Positions 7,301 to 13,196 of a stretch of 13,196 bases of DNA are shown piece by piece. The stretch is from NCBI GenBank assembly GCA_020425835.1, contig JAGQRC010000033.1, forward strand, positions 1 to 13,196, written 5' to 3'. Made by a program: the position numbers and the translations under genes. Source of the stretch: Planctomycetota bacterium (lineage in GTDB: Bacteria; Planctomycetota; UBA8108; UBA1146; JAJFFE01). Under the pieces are notes generated by a model that ran no database searches, had not been told where the DNA came from, and saw nothing but the letters and a program-made list of their open reading frames with translations. How positions within the stretch are numbered: position 1 is the stretch's first letter; each line of letters begins with the position of its first letter.

Positions 7301-10300
7301 CTCGGAGCCCGAAACTTGTTGCGGCATGCCCTGGGTGTCGTTGCCGAGCATCTGACCGGAGGAGGTGGCCGACGCGTCGTCGACGATCCACTTCGTCCCC
7401 TGCACGCTGAACCGCGAGGTGAATCCCGCGGCCATCTCGTTGCCCTCGTACGATGGGATCCCCGCGTCCGCGATTCCGAAGTCCGCCGACTGCGAGTCGG
7501 GGAAGGTGTAGGTCTGCTCGGTCCCGGGGGACGACTGCACGGTGAAGTGATAGGAGCCGTCACTCGGCTCGAAGTGGCCGAACCAGTACGCGTTCTCCAG
7601 CGCCTGCGGACTGTTGGCGAACGCCATCGGTGAGCCGAACGCATGGAAAACGTCGCCACCGAACGTCGCGCGGCCCATCAGCCGCACCACGCGGAAGTCG
7701 TAGTCGTCGAGATAGGGGCTCGAGGGGATCGAGCCGATGTCGGCGATGTCGAGCTGGTAGTACTTGGGGCCGTCGGCGACGTTCGGGCAGAGATCGGTCA
7801 CGGTGATGTCCGCGCCGAGCGGATGGAGGACCGCGGCCGGCGAACCGCCGGTGAACTCGAGCACGCCGAGATCGAACTCGACGTCATTCGGCTGCGGGGC
7901 GGCGCACGGCAGACCGTCGCAGTAGCACTGCGGAACGACCAACACCCGGACCGAGATCGGGCGGACGCCGTCGAAGTCGCCGTTCCCGAGGTTCTGCAGG
8001 TTGACGATACCGACCATCGATCCGGGATCGGGCGTCGGGAAGCGGAACGAGTAGATCGGCGATCCGGCGACACAGAGCGCGATGTCGGTCGGCACGAGCG
8101 CCACCTCCTGGAACTTCGTCCGCGAGATGCCGCACGCCTTGTCCCGAACGGTCAGCTCGAGCTCGTAGCAACCCCAGTCGGGGAAGGTGTAGACGGTCAC
8201 CGGTCCGTCGACCTTGCACTCCTTCGGCTCCATCGATCCCACGCCCCAGCAGTAGTCGAACGCGTTCGTCTCCTTGTACGGCGGGTCGAGGCAGACGTCG
8301 ACGAACGTCCCGGTGATCGATGATCCGAGGGTCGTCGTCTCGTCGCAGAAGGGGTCGACCGAGTAGAGGGTGCCGTCCTCGTCGAACCAGGTTCCGCGGG
8401 CGGAGAGCACCGCGACGACCCGACCGTCGGGGAGCTCTCCGACGAACAGGACCTCGATCGCGTCGATGTTCGGCAACGTGCGCAGACCGGTGAGGTCGCG
8501 GACGCGGATGGCCGGGTAGGGAGGACACGGCGTTCCGGGGATCAGCGACTGCACGTCGCGGGGGTCATCGCCGAACACGTAGTAGGGCAGCGCGCTCTCA
8601 CCGCCGACCGCGTAGACATCGAGCACGTACTCCCCGGCGGGAATGGTCTTGAGTCCACCGCTGCCGTCGGGACACGGTTCGGCGTCCGCCGAAGCGGGAT
8701 CCTCGGTGGCGCGGTAGTAGGTGACCGTGTGCCAGTCCTTGTCGGCGCCGATCTTCGGGTCCGGGAAAGTGAACTCGTCGTGGAACCCGTCGTTCGGGAA
8801 CACGTGGACGAGATGGCCGCGGAGCGCGAGCCCGAAGTCGACCGCGAGCTTCCGGTAGTACGCAGAGAACTCGAGGATCTCCGCGTCACTCTCGAGCGTG
8901 AAACCTAGGGTCAGCTTCCGATCGTTGAACGAGCCGGGTGAGGGCTGCCGCGTCCACTGCGGCTTCACGTAGCCGACCGAGCCGAACGGCTGCGCGAATT
9001 GAGGCGTCACTTGCAGCACGGTCGGGGAGCTCCCATCGCTGCAGCGCTCGACGTCCGCCGGCTCGTGGTTCCCGTAGACGACCAGGTCGATCTCCCCCGG
9101 CTCGACGAGACCATCCTGCGGCGGCGGGTATCCGCACGTGTAGACCTTCGCGGACGCGAACACCTCATCCGAGACGAGGCCGGGCGACGAGCCGACGCCT
9201 CGCATCCGCACGCCGACCTGACTCGCGCCCGGGGCTGCGAGTTCGTAGAACGTGGCGTTCCCGGCCAGGATGTCGATCACGCTGCCATCCGCATCCAGGA
9301 CTTCGATCGCCGAGTAGGGTTCCGGATTGTGCCATTCGAACCACGCGGTTCCCTCCGCGAGGCTCGTCTCGAACTGCTCGGGCGCGAGCAGGGTTCCGCA
9401 CGGAGAGACGTACTCGAGCAGATCCCCGTCGACCGTGCCGCGGAAGTCGGTCGCGGTGACCGACGCCGGACCGATCGGCATGCCGGAGTTCGGAGGGACC
9501 GTCCCGCTCACGCGGGTTCCATCTTCGTCGACCACCGCCTCGAGGAGCATCACACCGTTGACGTAGAAGAGCGTCTCCGGAAGGAAGCCGCTCCCGTAGA
9601 TGCTGACGAAGGTGCCGCCGTCGTTGCACACCCGCACGGGATCAGCGGAGTCGAGCGTGAGCGGCTCGGGGTCGTAGATCGTGAGGAACGCTTCGCGCAG
9701 GACCCGGATCGGGGCACCGTCGGGCTCCTGATCGCCGAGCTCCACATCCGCGAGGTGCGGATCGGCGATGGGAACGACCGCTCGCATCGTGAAGACGTCC
9801 AAATAGGTGAAGTCGACCGGCTCATCGTCGATGCGGACCGACGTGTTCGGAGTGAAGCCCACGCCGTGGACCAGGATCTCCGTCTCCGTGCCGGCCGGCA
9901 CGACGCTCGGTTCCAGCGAGATCAGCTGGAGCGGACCGGAGAACCGCACCGCGTTCGGGAGGACGTCACTCCCGAAGAAGGGATCGCTCACCGTGACATC
10001 GTAGACCGCGCCGAGATCTGCGCCGGGCACGAACGGGATCACGCCGTCGATCTGCGTCGGGGCGACCGATGTCGTCGGGCATTCGACGCCGAGGATCGAC
10101 ACGACGACGTCGGACGAGAATCCCGACCCGACGATCGTGTACGGCGTCCCGCCGAGCGCCGAAGCGTCGAACGGTGCGAACGACTCCGCATCGAGAGCGG
10201 GGAAGACCACCAGCCCCTCCGGTGCCTCCAGGACCGCGATGGCCGGTGGGCCCGACGCGGTGGGAACGGTCGCGATGACCTCGTGCACACCCACGGGGAC

Positions 10301-10807
10301 CGTGGCGACGGTGACGCGAACCTCGTCGTGGGCGACGTAGGTCACCGGCCCGACCGGCACCCCTCCGATCTCCAGCGTCGTCCCCGGGGTCAACGCGACC
10401 CCGAGAACACGCACCTCGGTCGGAATCCCCTCGACGACCCACTGCGGATCGAGCCCGGTCAGGTCGAGCGGCCCGACGATCGTCGTCGCACCGGGCAGCA
10501 CCGCGAGCCCGACGCCACTGACGATCACGATGACGTCCACCGGTGAGCCGGACGGCACCGCGGCGGGCGTGAACCCGGTGATTCGGTCGGGTGCCACCGT
10601 CGCGATCGTGGCGGTCTGCACGCCGATCCGTACCGTCACCGGCCCGGTGAATCCGGAGCCGAGGATCTCGAACGGCGTCCCTCCGAGCGAAGAGACCTCC
10701 GCGGGAGTGAAGCTGCCGACGCCGACCTGCGCGTCGGCCGGGAGTGCGCCGAGCCAACCGAGGAGAGCGATGGAAACGACGATCCAAGAACGAGATGTGG
10801 CGCCCAT
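4328..10807 (-). CDS. Giant secreted mosaic protein with IPT/TIG repeats, propeller-like region and C-terminal dockerin-like module
   Basis: A 2159-residue protein. Residues 1-26 are a Sec signal peptide (hydrophobic core WIVVSIALLGWLGAL, probable cleavage after ADA). Five IPT/TIG-like immunoglobulin folds follow (about 30-467), several with GG-T-P-F/Y-x-I-x-GSGF motifs. Residues 468-558 resemble an Fn3-type fold. Residues about 836-905 look PKD-like, ending in a Y-E-L-x-L-T-V-R-D strand. Residues about 1090-1350 I cannot assign. A Gly-rich linker lies at 1356-1377. Residues about 1530-1850 repeat a V-x-x-S-x-D/S-G-x-A/T-x-V-W pattern typical of sialidase-like beta-propellers. A CARDB-like domain (about 1855-1970) and an Fn3-like domain (about 1975-2068) precede the dockerin-like pair of calcium loops (2075-2086, 2108-2119) and a Cys-rich tail. 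The role is probably extracellular: adhesion, matrix or carbohydrate binding (inference). No catalytic motif is evident. The ATG is preceded by AGGGA about 8 nt upstream. Last of three co-oriented genes. Confidence 0.93.
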   Translation of the reverse strand: MGATSRSWIVVSIALLGWLGALPADAQVGVGSFTPAEVSSLGGTPFEILGSGFTGPVTVRIGVQTATIATVAPDRITGFTPAAVPSGSPVDVIVIVSGVGLAVLPGATTIVGPLDLTGLDPQWVVEGIPTEVRVLGVALTPGTTLEIGGVPVGPVTYVAHDEVRVTVATVPVGVHEVIATVPTASGPPAIAVLEAPEGLVVFPALDAESFAPFDASALGGTPYTIVGSGFSSDVVVSILGVECPTTSVAPTQIDGVIPFVPGADLGAVYDVTVSDPFFGSDVLPNAVRFSGPLQLISLEPSVVPAGTETEILVHGVGFTPNTSVRIDDEPVDFTYLDVFTMRAVVPIADPHLADVELGDQEPDGAPIRVLREAFLTIYDPEPLTLDSADPVRVCNDGGTFVSIYGSGFLPETLFYVNGVMLLEAVVDEDGTRVSGTVPPNSGMPIGPASVTATDFRGTVDGDLLEYVSPCGTLLAPEQFETSLAEGTAWFEWHNPEPYSAIEVLDADGSVIDILAGNATFYELAAPGASQVGVRMRGVGSSPGLVSDEVFASAKVYTCGYPPPQDGLVEPGEIDLVVYGNHEPADVERCSDGSSPTVLQVTPQFAQPFGSVGYVKPQWTRQPSPGSFNDRKLTLGFTLESDAEILEFSAYYRKLAVDFGLALRGHLVHVFPNDGFHDEFTFPDPKIGADKDWHTVTYYRATEDPASADAEPCPDGSGGLKTIPAGEYVLDVYAVGGESALPYYVFGDDPRDVQSLIPGTPCPPYPAIRVRDLTGLRTLPNIDAIEVLFVGELPDGRVVAVLSARGTWFDEDGTLYSVDPFCDETTTLGSSITGTFVDVCLDPPYKETNAFDYCWGVGSMEPKECKVDGPVTVYTFPDWGCYELELTVRDKACGISRTKFQEVALVPTDIALCVAGSPIYSFRFPTPDPGSMVGIVNLQNLGNGDFDGVRPISVRVLVVPQCYCDGLPCAAPQPNDVEFDLGVLEFTGGSPAAVLHPLGADITVTDLCPNVADGPKYYQLDIADIGSIPSSPYLDDYDFRVVRLMGRATFGGDVFHAFGSPMAFANSPQALENAYWFGHFEPSDGSYHFTVQSSPGTEQTYTFPDSQSADFGIADAGIPSYEGNEMAAGFTSRFSVQGTKWIVDDASATSSGQMLGNDTQGMPQQVSGSEMPAAFGGLEPVYQWCDQRTILNTHFSQKLFESLIYAGTVGPVPVNIWASVGLGLSYSIQSFVESRIAPFGELPSGHSAEIQYTLSSTVKISIPCKVTADILGGVASISLGLIPSTTFSLIPSMLAFYDDAGAGFAVGHDLHAELDLDMEAEGCLLTPFGEQCVTVTIPLLDGVVLVDDHEGSVTPSGGCSGSSTFTGGGGGSGAAPAGAVTIGIVEQANMPFSIVSPDHNVVVDGYASEDFDGKLLKVIVHEIGQPDQVLTTGVASSTSFFYYFDPQATFISNDHALIVGTAPADGYVPLDPPLDPLAPDYLSARNQNIAASEIQLAHLIRVGGTWDFIASGLTSLSDQSSDPLVDWRADGRADIAADPSDGSAFVTWVRYQEDYLFDTGITKTIYRQMPGCAESVCAEALPWIRPRMESTAIAVRRVDGAGLVPGQGVELLSDPGINVEPSIAVSPSGNTAYCVWVHDPVHVDLIEDNTGRVLHYAVYDKATDTWSPPMEILMAPEDYPALLEPEVVLSSDDDGFVAFTSLLPGAPTRDSGLGGGSRHLYGVRLVDGVFQAPERIRGRCEDRIYGFGQTLTVDIPELQDPFSDLFWDPAEGLMTWTAFGTPGLDSGSGNVMVSVYGAGEWSPPTTLLAPGRVVSNVVSSVAQGAIHSIHFDGGTSNPLLALGAPDAAGYVTTETALVADAAIVDCSLSHAFPSPGAIVTARVKVENRGFSTTPYDAGGVSAIGLELSFIESDGSARVVESAALPVLEPNDAVEIDLAIEMPHRPVRLRVAISPNPIDRDPSNDVRECFFGAPPPESLACSVTTSTLDDVDGPVTKNAVLLHWVDPVAYDALWLYRDGSMIHTLPGGSTHFVDLAVAAGPHDYQIRGIIGASKSAKTLAICCVDCGPPPPAFSRGEINGDGAMNIADTIFLLDYLFVGGSVPGCFAAADVNADGAVDIADTIYQLGYLFQGGAAPPAPFPGCGVSESAGDIGLGCEEPGC
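9407..10720 (-). repeat. Tandem IPT/TIG domains in an A-B-A-B-A arrangement
   Basis: Within the giant protein, A-type domains carry SLGGTPFEILGSGF (40-53), ALGGTPYTIVGSGF (217-230) and NDGGTFVSIYGSGF (395-408). B-type domains start GPLDLTGLDP (112-121) and GPLQLISLEP (291-300). Matching motifs recur every 177-179 residues (about 535 bp), so the repeating unit is a pair of domains. Confidence 0.75.
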
Positions 10808-10905
10808 GCCGGAGGTCCCTTTCGACGGGAGGTGTCGGGATCACCACCCGACTCGGGCTCCGACCGTCGAAACAGCGCGCGAGGGATCAGCTTTCCTCGG
10901 GCAAT
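10808..10905 (-). promoter_or_regulatory. Spacer with potentially structured leader upstream of the giant gene
   Basis: The 98 bp between the membrane-protein gene and the giant gene hold several inverted repeats. A perfect 9-bp pair, TTTCGACGG (10820-10828) and CCGTCGAAA (10864-10872), encloses 35 bp. Inside it GTCGGG (10834-10839) pairs with CCCGAC (10847-10852), and the latter also belongs to an 11-bp odd palindrome CCCGACTCGGG (10847-10857), giving alternative folds. The outer stem ends right beside the AGGGA that probably serves as ribosome binding site. This could control translation or read-through, but no known riboswitch class is recognised. Confidence 0.4.
10880..10899 (-). terminator. 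Weak hairpin just after the membrane-protein stop codon
   Basis: CGAGGGA (10880-10886) faces TTCCTCG (10893-10899) across a 6-nt loop, starting 7 nt after the stop at 10906. In minus-strand RNA one pair becomes an A-C mismatch, and no U-tract follows. It may be a partial terminator or mean nothing. Confidence 0.25.
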
Positions 10906-11403
10906 TCAGGCCATCGGCTCGATCGCCGTCTCGACGAGCCGCGAGAGCTCGTGCATCTCGTCGTGGGCGAGCGCCTGGCCCGAGAGAGAAACCAAGTAGA
11001 GGACGACGGCGATCAGGAGCCCGGCCGGGACGGCCAAGAACCCGGACGGCGTCCAATCGAGCAGCCACTGCGACCACCCGACCATGATGCCCACGAAGGT
11101 CACGAACGCCGCGAAGCCGTAGAGGGTCGCGACGAGAGTCCAGAGCGCCGGGTGCGGTCCGAACAATCCGCGAATGCGCAGGCGCGAGCCGGACTCGTCC
11201 TCGATCGAGACGTAGGTCAGGGTCATGCAGGGAGACCACGTGTGACGACGATCCCCGGCGATCATGATCTGGGCGTGATTAGCGAGGACTTCCCCGACGA
11301 GCTGACCCCCCGACTGCTGGATCGCGCACTTCAAACGCTCTCGGAGGAGTTCGGGCTCGATCGTCGTGAAACGCTCGAAGCGCGGTCTCGGCCGTGCATC
11401 CAT
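10906..11403 (-). CDS. Small membrane protein with two transmembrane helices, function unknown
   Basis: A 165-residue protein. The N-terminal half (1-80) is soluble, mixed alpha/beta, with HTWSPCMTLTYVSIEDESG (54-72) leading to IRGLFGPHPALWTL (77-90). Two hydrophobic helices follow at about 85-109 and 119-141, then a short cytoplasmic-type tail with HDEMHELSRLVETAIE (147-162). The WSP, GLFGP-x-P-x-x-WT and C-terminal features resemble an uncharacterised membrane family I associate loosely with Bacteroidota and Planctomycetota; I cannot name a function. The start at 11403 is well supported by GAGGAGG (11410-11416) 6 nt upstream. A longer frame to 11697 would add 98 Arg-rich residues overlapping the upstream gene antisense-style and is rejected. 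It begins 29 bp after the DUF1579-like gene, so the two are probably co-transcribed. The hydrophobic pattern gives no sign of transport or enzymatic activity. Confidence 0.85.
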   Translation of the reverse strand: MDARPRPRFERFTTIEPELLRERLKCAIQQSGGQLVGEVLANHAQIMIAGDRRHTWSPCMTLTYVSIEDESGSRLRIRGLFGPHPALWTLVATLYGFAAFVTFVGIMVGWSQWLLDWTPSGFLAVPAGLLIAVVLYLVSLSGQALAHDEMHELSRLVETAIEPMA

Positions 11404-11409
11404 CGGGAA

Positions 11410-11416
11410 CCTCCTC
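11410..11416 (-). promoter_or_regulatory. Strong ribosome binding site of the small membrane-protein gene
   Basis: GAGGAGG on the minus strand, 6 nt before the ATG at 11403. It fixes the start and excludes the longer frame beginning at 11697. Confidence 0.75.
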
Positions 11417-11432
11417 GCCCCGGGACCGTCGA

Positions 11433-12482
11433 TCAGAGCGTCGTGGTCTTCACCGGTTCGGACGTCGACTCGAAGACACGCTCCCAATCGCCGCTCGCCG
11501 TGGCCTTGTGGGAGACCATGTGGAGACCCCCGCCCTCCGTTCGAGTGACGATCGAGCGGAGCAGCTGAGGCGAGCCGTACAGGACGGTCGACGCCGTGAA
11601 CACGAGCTTGTCGCCGTCCGGTCGCACGTCGTACTCGATGCGCTCCCCGAACCGACCGAGCTCGAGGGCTCGGTAGTGGCCGTAGCGGGCATCCCATCCG
11701 AGGTAGACCTGACCTCGATACCCGATGTCGGTCCCGGGGAACGGATCCCCCTCGATCGTGCTGTAGTGGACCTGACCGCCGAGAAAGCTCCGGATCGTCT
11801 CGGTCGCTCCCACCGGAACCATCGGCGACCCCGGCATCATCTGCATCTCGCCCGTGAGGCGGAAGCGACCCAGCTGGAACTCGAGCTTCTTCATCGAGCC
11901 CGGGATCGGCGCCGTGGCGGGAACGTCACTCTCGGTCTCGAGCGAGAACCCCTCTTCCGCTCTCGTCGCGCGACCTTCCAGCATTCGGAACGGCTCACCG
12001 CCGGCGATGCACCGCTCGACGAAGAAGGTCTGCGTGTCTCCACTGGGCACCGTGACCCAACGATCGAAGGATGGCACGCCGTCCTCGAGACTCTGCGACG
12101 ACCCCAACAACTTCCCATCGTGCCAGTGGACGTCGCAGTAGCGGACCTCCCCGTTGTTGCCGAAGCCGTACGTGCGGAAGCAGCGACGCTCCGGATCCCA
12201 CGCATAGATCGTCCGGTAGACGAGCGGCGTCGGCATCCCGATGTCGAGTCGGAGGTCCTCCTGGACGAAATGACCGTCCAGGATCCGGGAGATGGTCGCC
12301 ACTCCCGTCCACGACATCGCCGAAGCGTCGGGTGTGAACTTCGCCGTGCCCTCGAGCGACCAGTTCCCGATGAGCGGCTCGAGCTGTCGCATTTGCGGGT
12401 GCGGTCCGGACTGAGCGTGGACGGACCCCACGACGATCGACAACGAGAAAGTCAGGATCCACCCGAGCGAGCTGTTCTTCAC
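11433..12482 (-). CDS. Secreted protein with two DUF1579-like domains
   Basis: A 349-residue protein starting at GTG (12482) with GGAG (12488-12491) 5 nt upstream. Residues 1-23 are a Sec signal peptide (KNSSLGWILTFSLSIVVGSVHA, cleavage likely after VHA). The mature part appears to hold two related beta-rich domains. The first (about 30-185) has the DUF1579-type opening MRQLEPLIGNWSLEGTAKF (31-49) and later TIYAWDPERRCFRTYGF. The second (about 195-349) has KKLEFQLGRFRLTGEMQM (198-215) and later QVYLGWDARYGHYRALEL. This fold is lipocalin/THAP4-like in general shape, so binding of a small hydrophobic ligand is conceivable but not shown. An upstream in-frame GTG at 12545 would put 21 Ser/Arg-rich residues ahead of the signal peptide and is unlikely. 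First gene of the probable three-gene minus-strand block; it diverges from the right-edge gene. Confidence 0.85.
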   Translation of the reverse strand: MKNSSLGWILTFSLSIVVGSVHAQSGPHPQMRQLEPLIGNWSLEGTAKFTPDASAMSWTGVATISRILDGHFVQEDLRLDIGMPTPLVYRTIYAWDPERRCFRTYGFGNNGEVRYCDVHWHDGKLLGSSQSLEDGVPSFDRWVTVPSGDTQTFFVERCIAGGEPFRMLEGRATRAEEGFSLETESDVPATAPIPGSMKKLEFQLGRFRLTGEMQMMPGSPMVPVGATETIRSFLGGQVHYSTIEGDPFPGTDIGYRGQVYLGWDARYGHYRALELGRFGERIEYDVRPDGDKLVFTASTVLYGSPQLLRSIVTRTEGGGLHMVSHKATASGDWERVFESTSEPVKTTTL

Positions 12483-12592
12483 GACGACTCCATTTCGAGA
12501 TCGGCGGAGGGCACAAGTCGAACACGATAAGCGAGCGGACGACACGGAGCGAGGTCGGAGATCGATTCGCGAGTCGCTCCTCCCGCCGACGG
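12483..12592. promoter_or_regulatory. Divergent spacer between the DUF1579-like gene and the right-edge gene
   Basis: About 110 bp must hold the promoter for the minus-strand block and perhaps for the plus-strand gene. One near-perfect palindrome, CGATTCGCGAGTCG (12563-12576, one mismatched pair, TCGCGA core), could be an operator. GATAAG (12526-12531, plus) and TTATCG (minus) are the only AT-richer hexamers and lack convincing -35 partners. Confidence 0.35.
12488..12491 (-). promoter_or_regulatory. Ribosome binding site choosing the GTG start of the DUF1579-like gene
   Basis: GGAG on the minus strand, 5 nt before GTG at 12482. It supports this start, which puts the signal peptide at the very N-terminus. 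Confidence 0.55.
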
Positions 12593-13196
12593 ATGCGCGC
12601 CTCCCTTCGTCATCGCGGGGTCATCGCGGGCAAACTGGCCCCGTGCTTGTGGTCGCACACCGGGCTCGGCAAGATCGAGGTCTCGAACATCGAACACCTG
12701 CGTATCGGATCGGGTCAGGGGGACGCTCTGCGATCACTCGCCTTCGCCTTCGTCTTCGTGCTCTCCGTCGTCTGCGGAGCGATCGTCGCCCGGACCCTCG
12801 GGTGTCGATCCTCCGAGGGTCGACCGCCGATGCTCCGATCGAGCACACCGCCTCCGGCGAGCGACTCCCGACCGGCGGAGCCCGCTCGAACCGAATCGGA
12901 GCCCGAGGACGTCGCCCACGATCGCGACATCCCCGCGGAGGATCTCGGGGAACTCCTCGGAACGTTCCCGAGCAAGGAGTACGAGCGCGGCGACGGGGTC
13001 ATCACCGGGATCGTGTGCACCTTGGACGACGAGCCAGTTCCCGACGTCGACGTGTCGGCGATCATCTGGGGCGCGACCCCCGGCCCCGATCCGAAGCCGA
13101 TCCAGGACGCGACGCTCCTCGAGTACATCCTCCAGGAGATCGACCAGTTCCACTACGACAAGGCGATGATCCACACCGTGCGCACCGCTGCCGATG
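12593..13196 (+). CDS. Membrane-anchored protein with carboxypeptidase-regulatory-like domain (3' truncated by window)
   Basis: An open frame of 201 codons runs off the right edge. From the ATG at 12593, residues 1-45 have no recognisable character, a hydrophobic helix lies at about 46-68 (SLAFAFVFVLSVVCGAIVA), and 71-130 form a Ser/Pro/Glu-rich linker. GDGVITGIVCTLDDEPVPDV (133-152) then matches the start of a carboxypeptidase-regulatory-like (CarboxypepD_reg) beta-sandwich. HTVRTAAD (194-201) fits the strand that normally continues into a D-G-x-F/Y motif; the 30-odd residues between contain an inserted helix (LLEYILQEIDQFHYDKAM). Such proteins are usually anchored in the membrane with extracytoplasmic beta-sandwiches. 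The start is uncertain: no clear Shine-Dalgarno precedes 12593, and translation could begin later, nearer the helix. It diverges from the DUF1579-like gene. Confidence 0.75.
   Translation, partial: MRASLRHRGVIAGKLAPCLWSHTGLGKIEVSNIEHLRIGSGQGDALRSLAFAFVFVLSVVCGAIVARTLGCRSSEGRPPMLRSSTPPPASDSRPAEPARTESEPEDVAHDRDIPAEDLGELLGTFPSKEYERGDGVITGIVCTLDDEPVPDVDVSAIIWGATPGPDPKPIQDATLLEYILQEIDQFHYDKAMIHTVRTAAD
12610..12630 (+). repeat. Tandem 10-bp direct repeat TCATCGCGGG
   Basis: Two exact copies at 12610-12619 and 12621-12630, with an 11-bp period (about one helical turn). They lie at the start of the right-edge gene, either within its first codons or, if translation starts later, in its regulatory region. 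Confidence 0.4.

Noticed and set aside
4421..7633. A 1070-codon plus-strand open frame
   Set aside because: Antisense to the giant secreted-protein gene, with a low-complexity R/D/V/G-rich translation and no motif.
8999..10546. A 515-codon plus-strand open frame
   Set aside because: Antisense shadow of the TIG region; the real minus-strand frame has a signal peptide and domain repeats.
10744..11568. A 274-codon plus-strand open frame
   Set aside because: Antisense to the small membrane-protein gene and part of its neighbour; no ribosome site or domain.
11404..11697. Upstream extension of the small membrane protein
   Set aside because: It would overlap the DUF1579-like gene in another frame, and the strong GAGGAGG marks the ATG at 11403.
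11394..12530. A 378-codon plus-strand open frame
   Set aside because: Antisense to the DUF1579-like gene; composition is Arg-rich with no recognisable fold.
12715..13174. Two minus-strand open frames at the right edge (137 and 146 codons)
   Set aside because: Both are antisense to the plus-strand frame that has a membrane helix, linker and domain start.
1..13196. tRNA or rRNA genes, CRISPR arrays, insertion sequences and phage or defence genes
   Set aside because: I looked for them on both strands and saw no cloverleaf, regularly spaced repeats, transposase, integrase or defence-type domain. A dedicated search could still find a small RNA.

Overview
The window is GC-rich bacterial DNA, most likely from a member of the Planctomycetota. 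Three things point there: a Ser/Thr kinase with TPR repeats translationally coupled to a small ECF-type sigma factor; a very large secreted mosaic protein ending in a two-loop dockerin-like module with an I-A-D-T-I-x-x-L-x-Y-L-F pattern and a Cys-rich tail; and a membrane-anchored protein entering a carboxypeptidase-regulatory-like domain. The phylum call is an inference from protein architecture; no rRNA or tRNA gene was seen.

Layout. Positions 2-3534 (minus strand) hold an ECF sigma factor followed by its overlapping Ser/Thr kinase gene. Positions 3535-3851 are a divergent intergenic region with a TATACT box and an exact 10-bp direct repeat. Positions 3852-4187 (plus strand) hold a YciH/SUI1-family gene, which converges on the next block; a hairpin lies between them. 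Positions 4328-12482 (minus strand) hold three co-oriented genes, in transcription order: a secreted protein with two DUF1579-like halves, a 165-residue two-helix membrane protein starting 29 bp later, and, after a 98-bp structured spacer, the 2159-residue secreted mosaic protein. A divergent spacer (12483-12592) separates these from a plus-strand gene that runs off the right edge.

How the genes may work together. The sigma factor and kinase are a plausible one-operon signalling pair: the kinase has all catalytic motifs, a membrane helix and an extracytoplasmic TPR region, while the sigma factor lacks the usual acidic region 2.2 motif and carries threonines there instead. The minus-strand three-gene block is concerned with the cell envelope or exterior. 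Nothing in the sequence directly links it to the sigma/kinase pair.

I found no defence system, mobile element, CRISPR array or prophage. The observations most worth following are the sigma/kinase pair, the duplicated two-domain unit and unassigned middle of the giant secreted protein, and the potentially structured leader in front of that giant gene. Many long antisense reading frames exist, one of 992 codons, but they are by-products of GC-rich codon usage.
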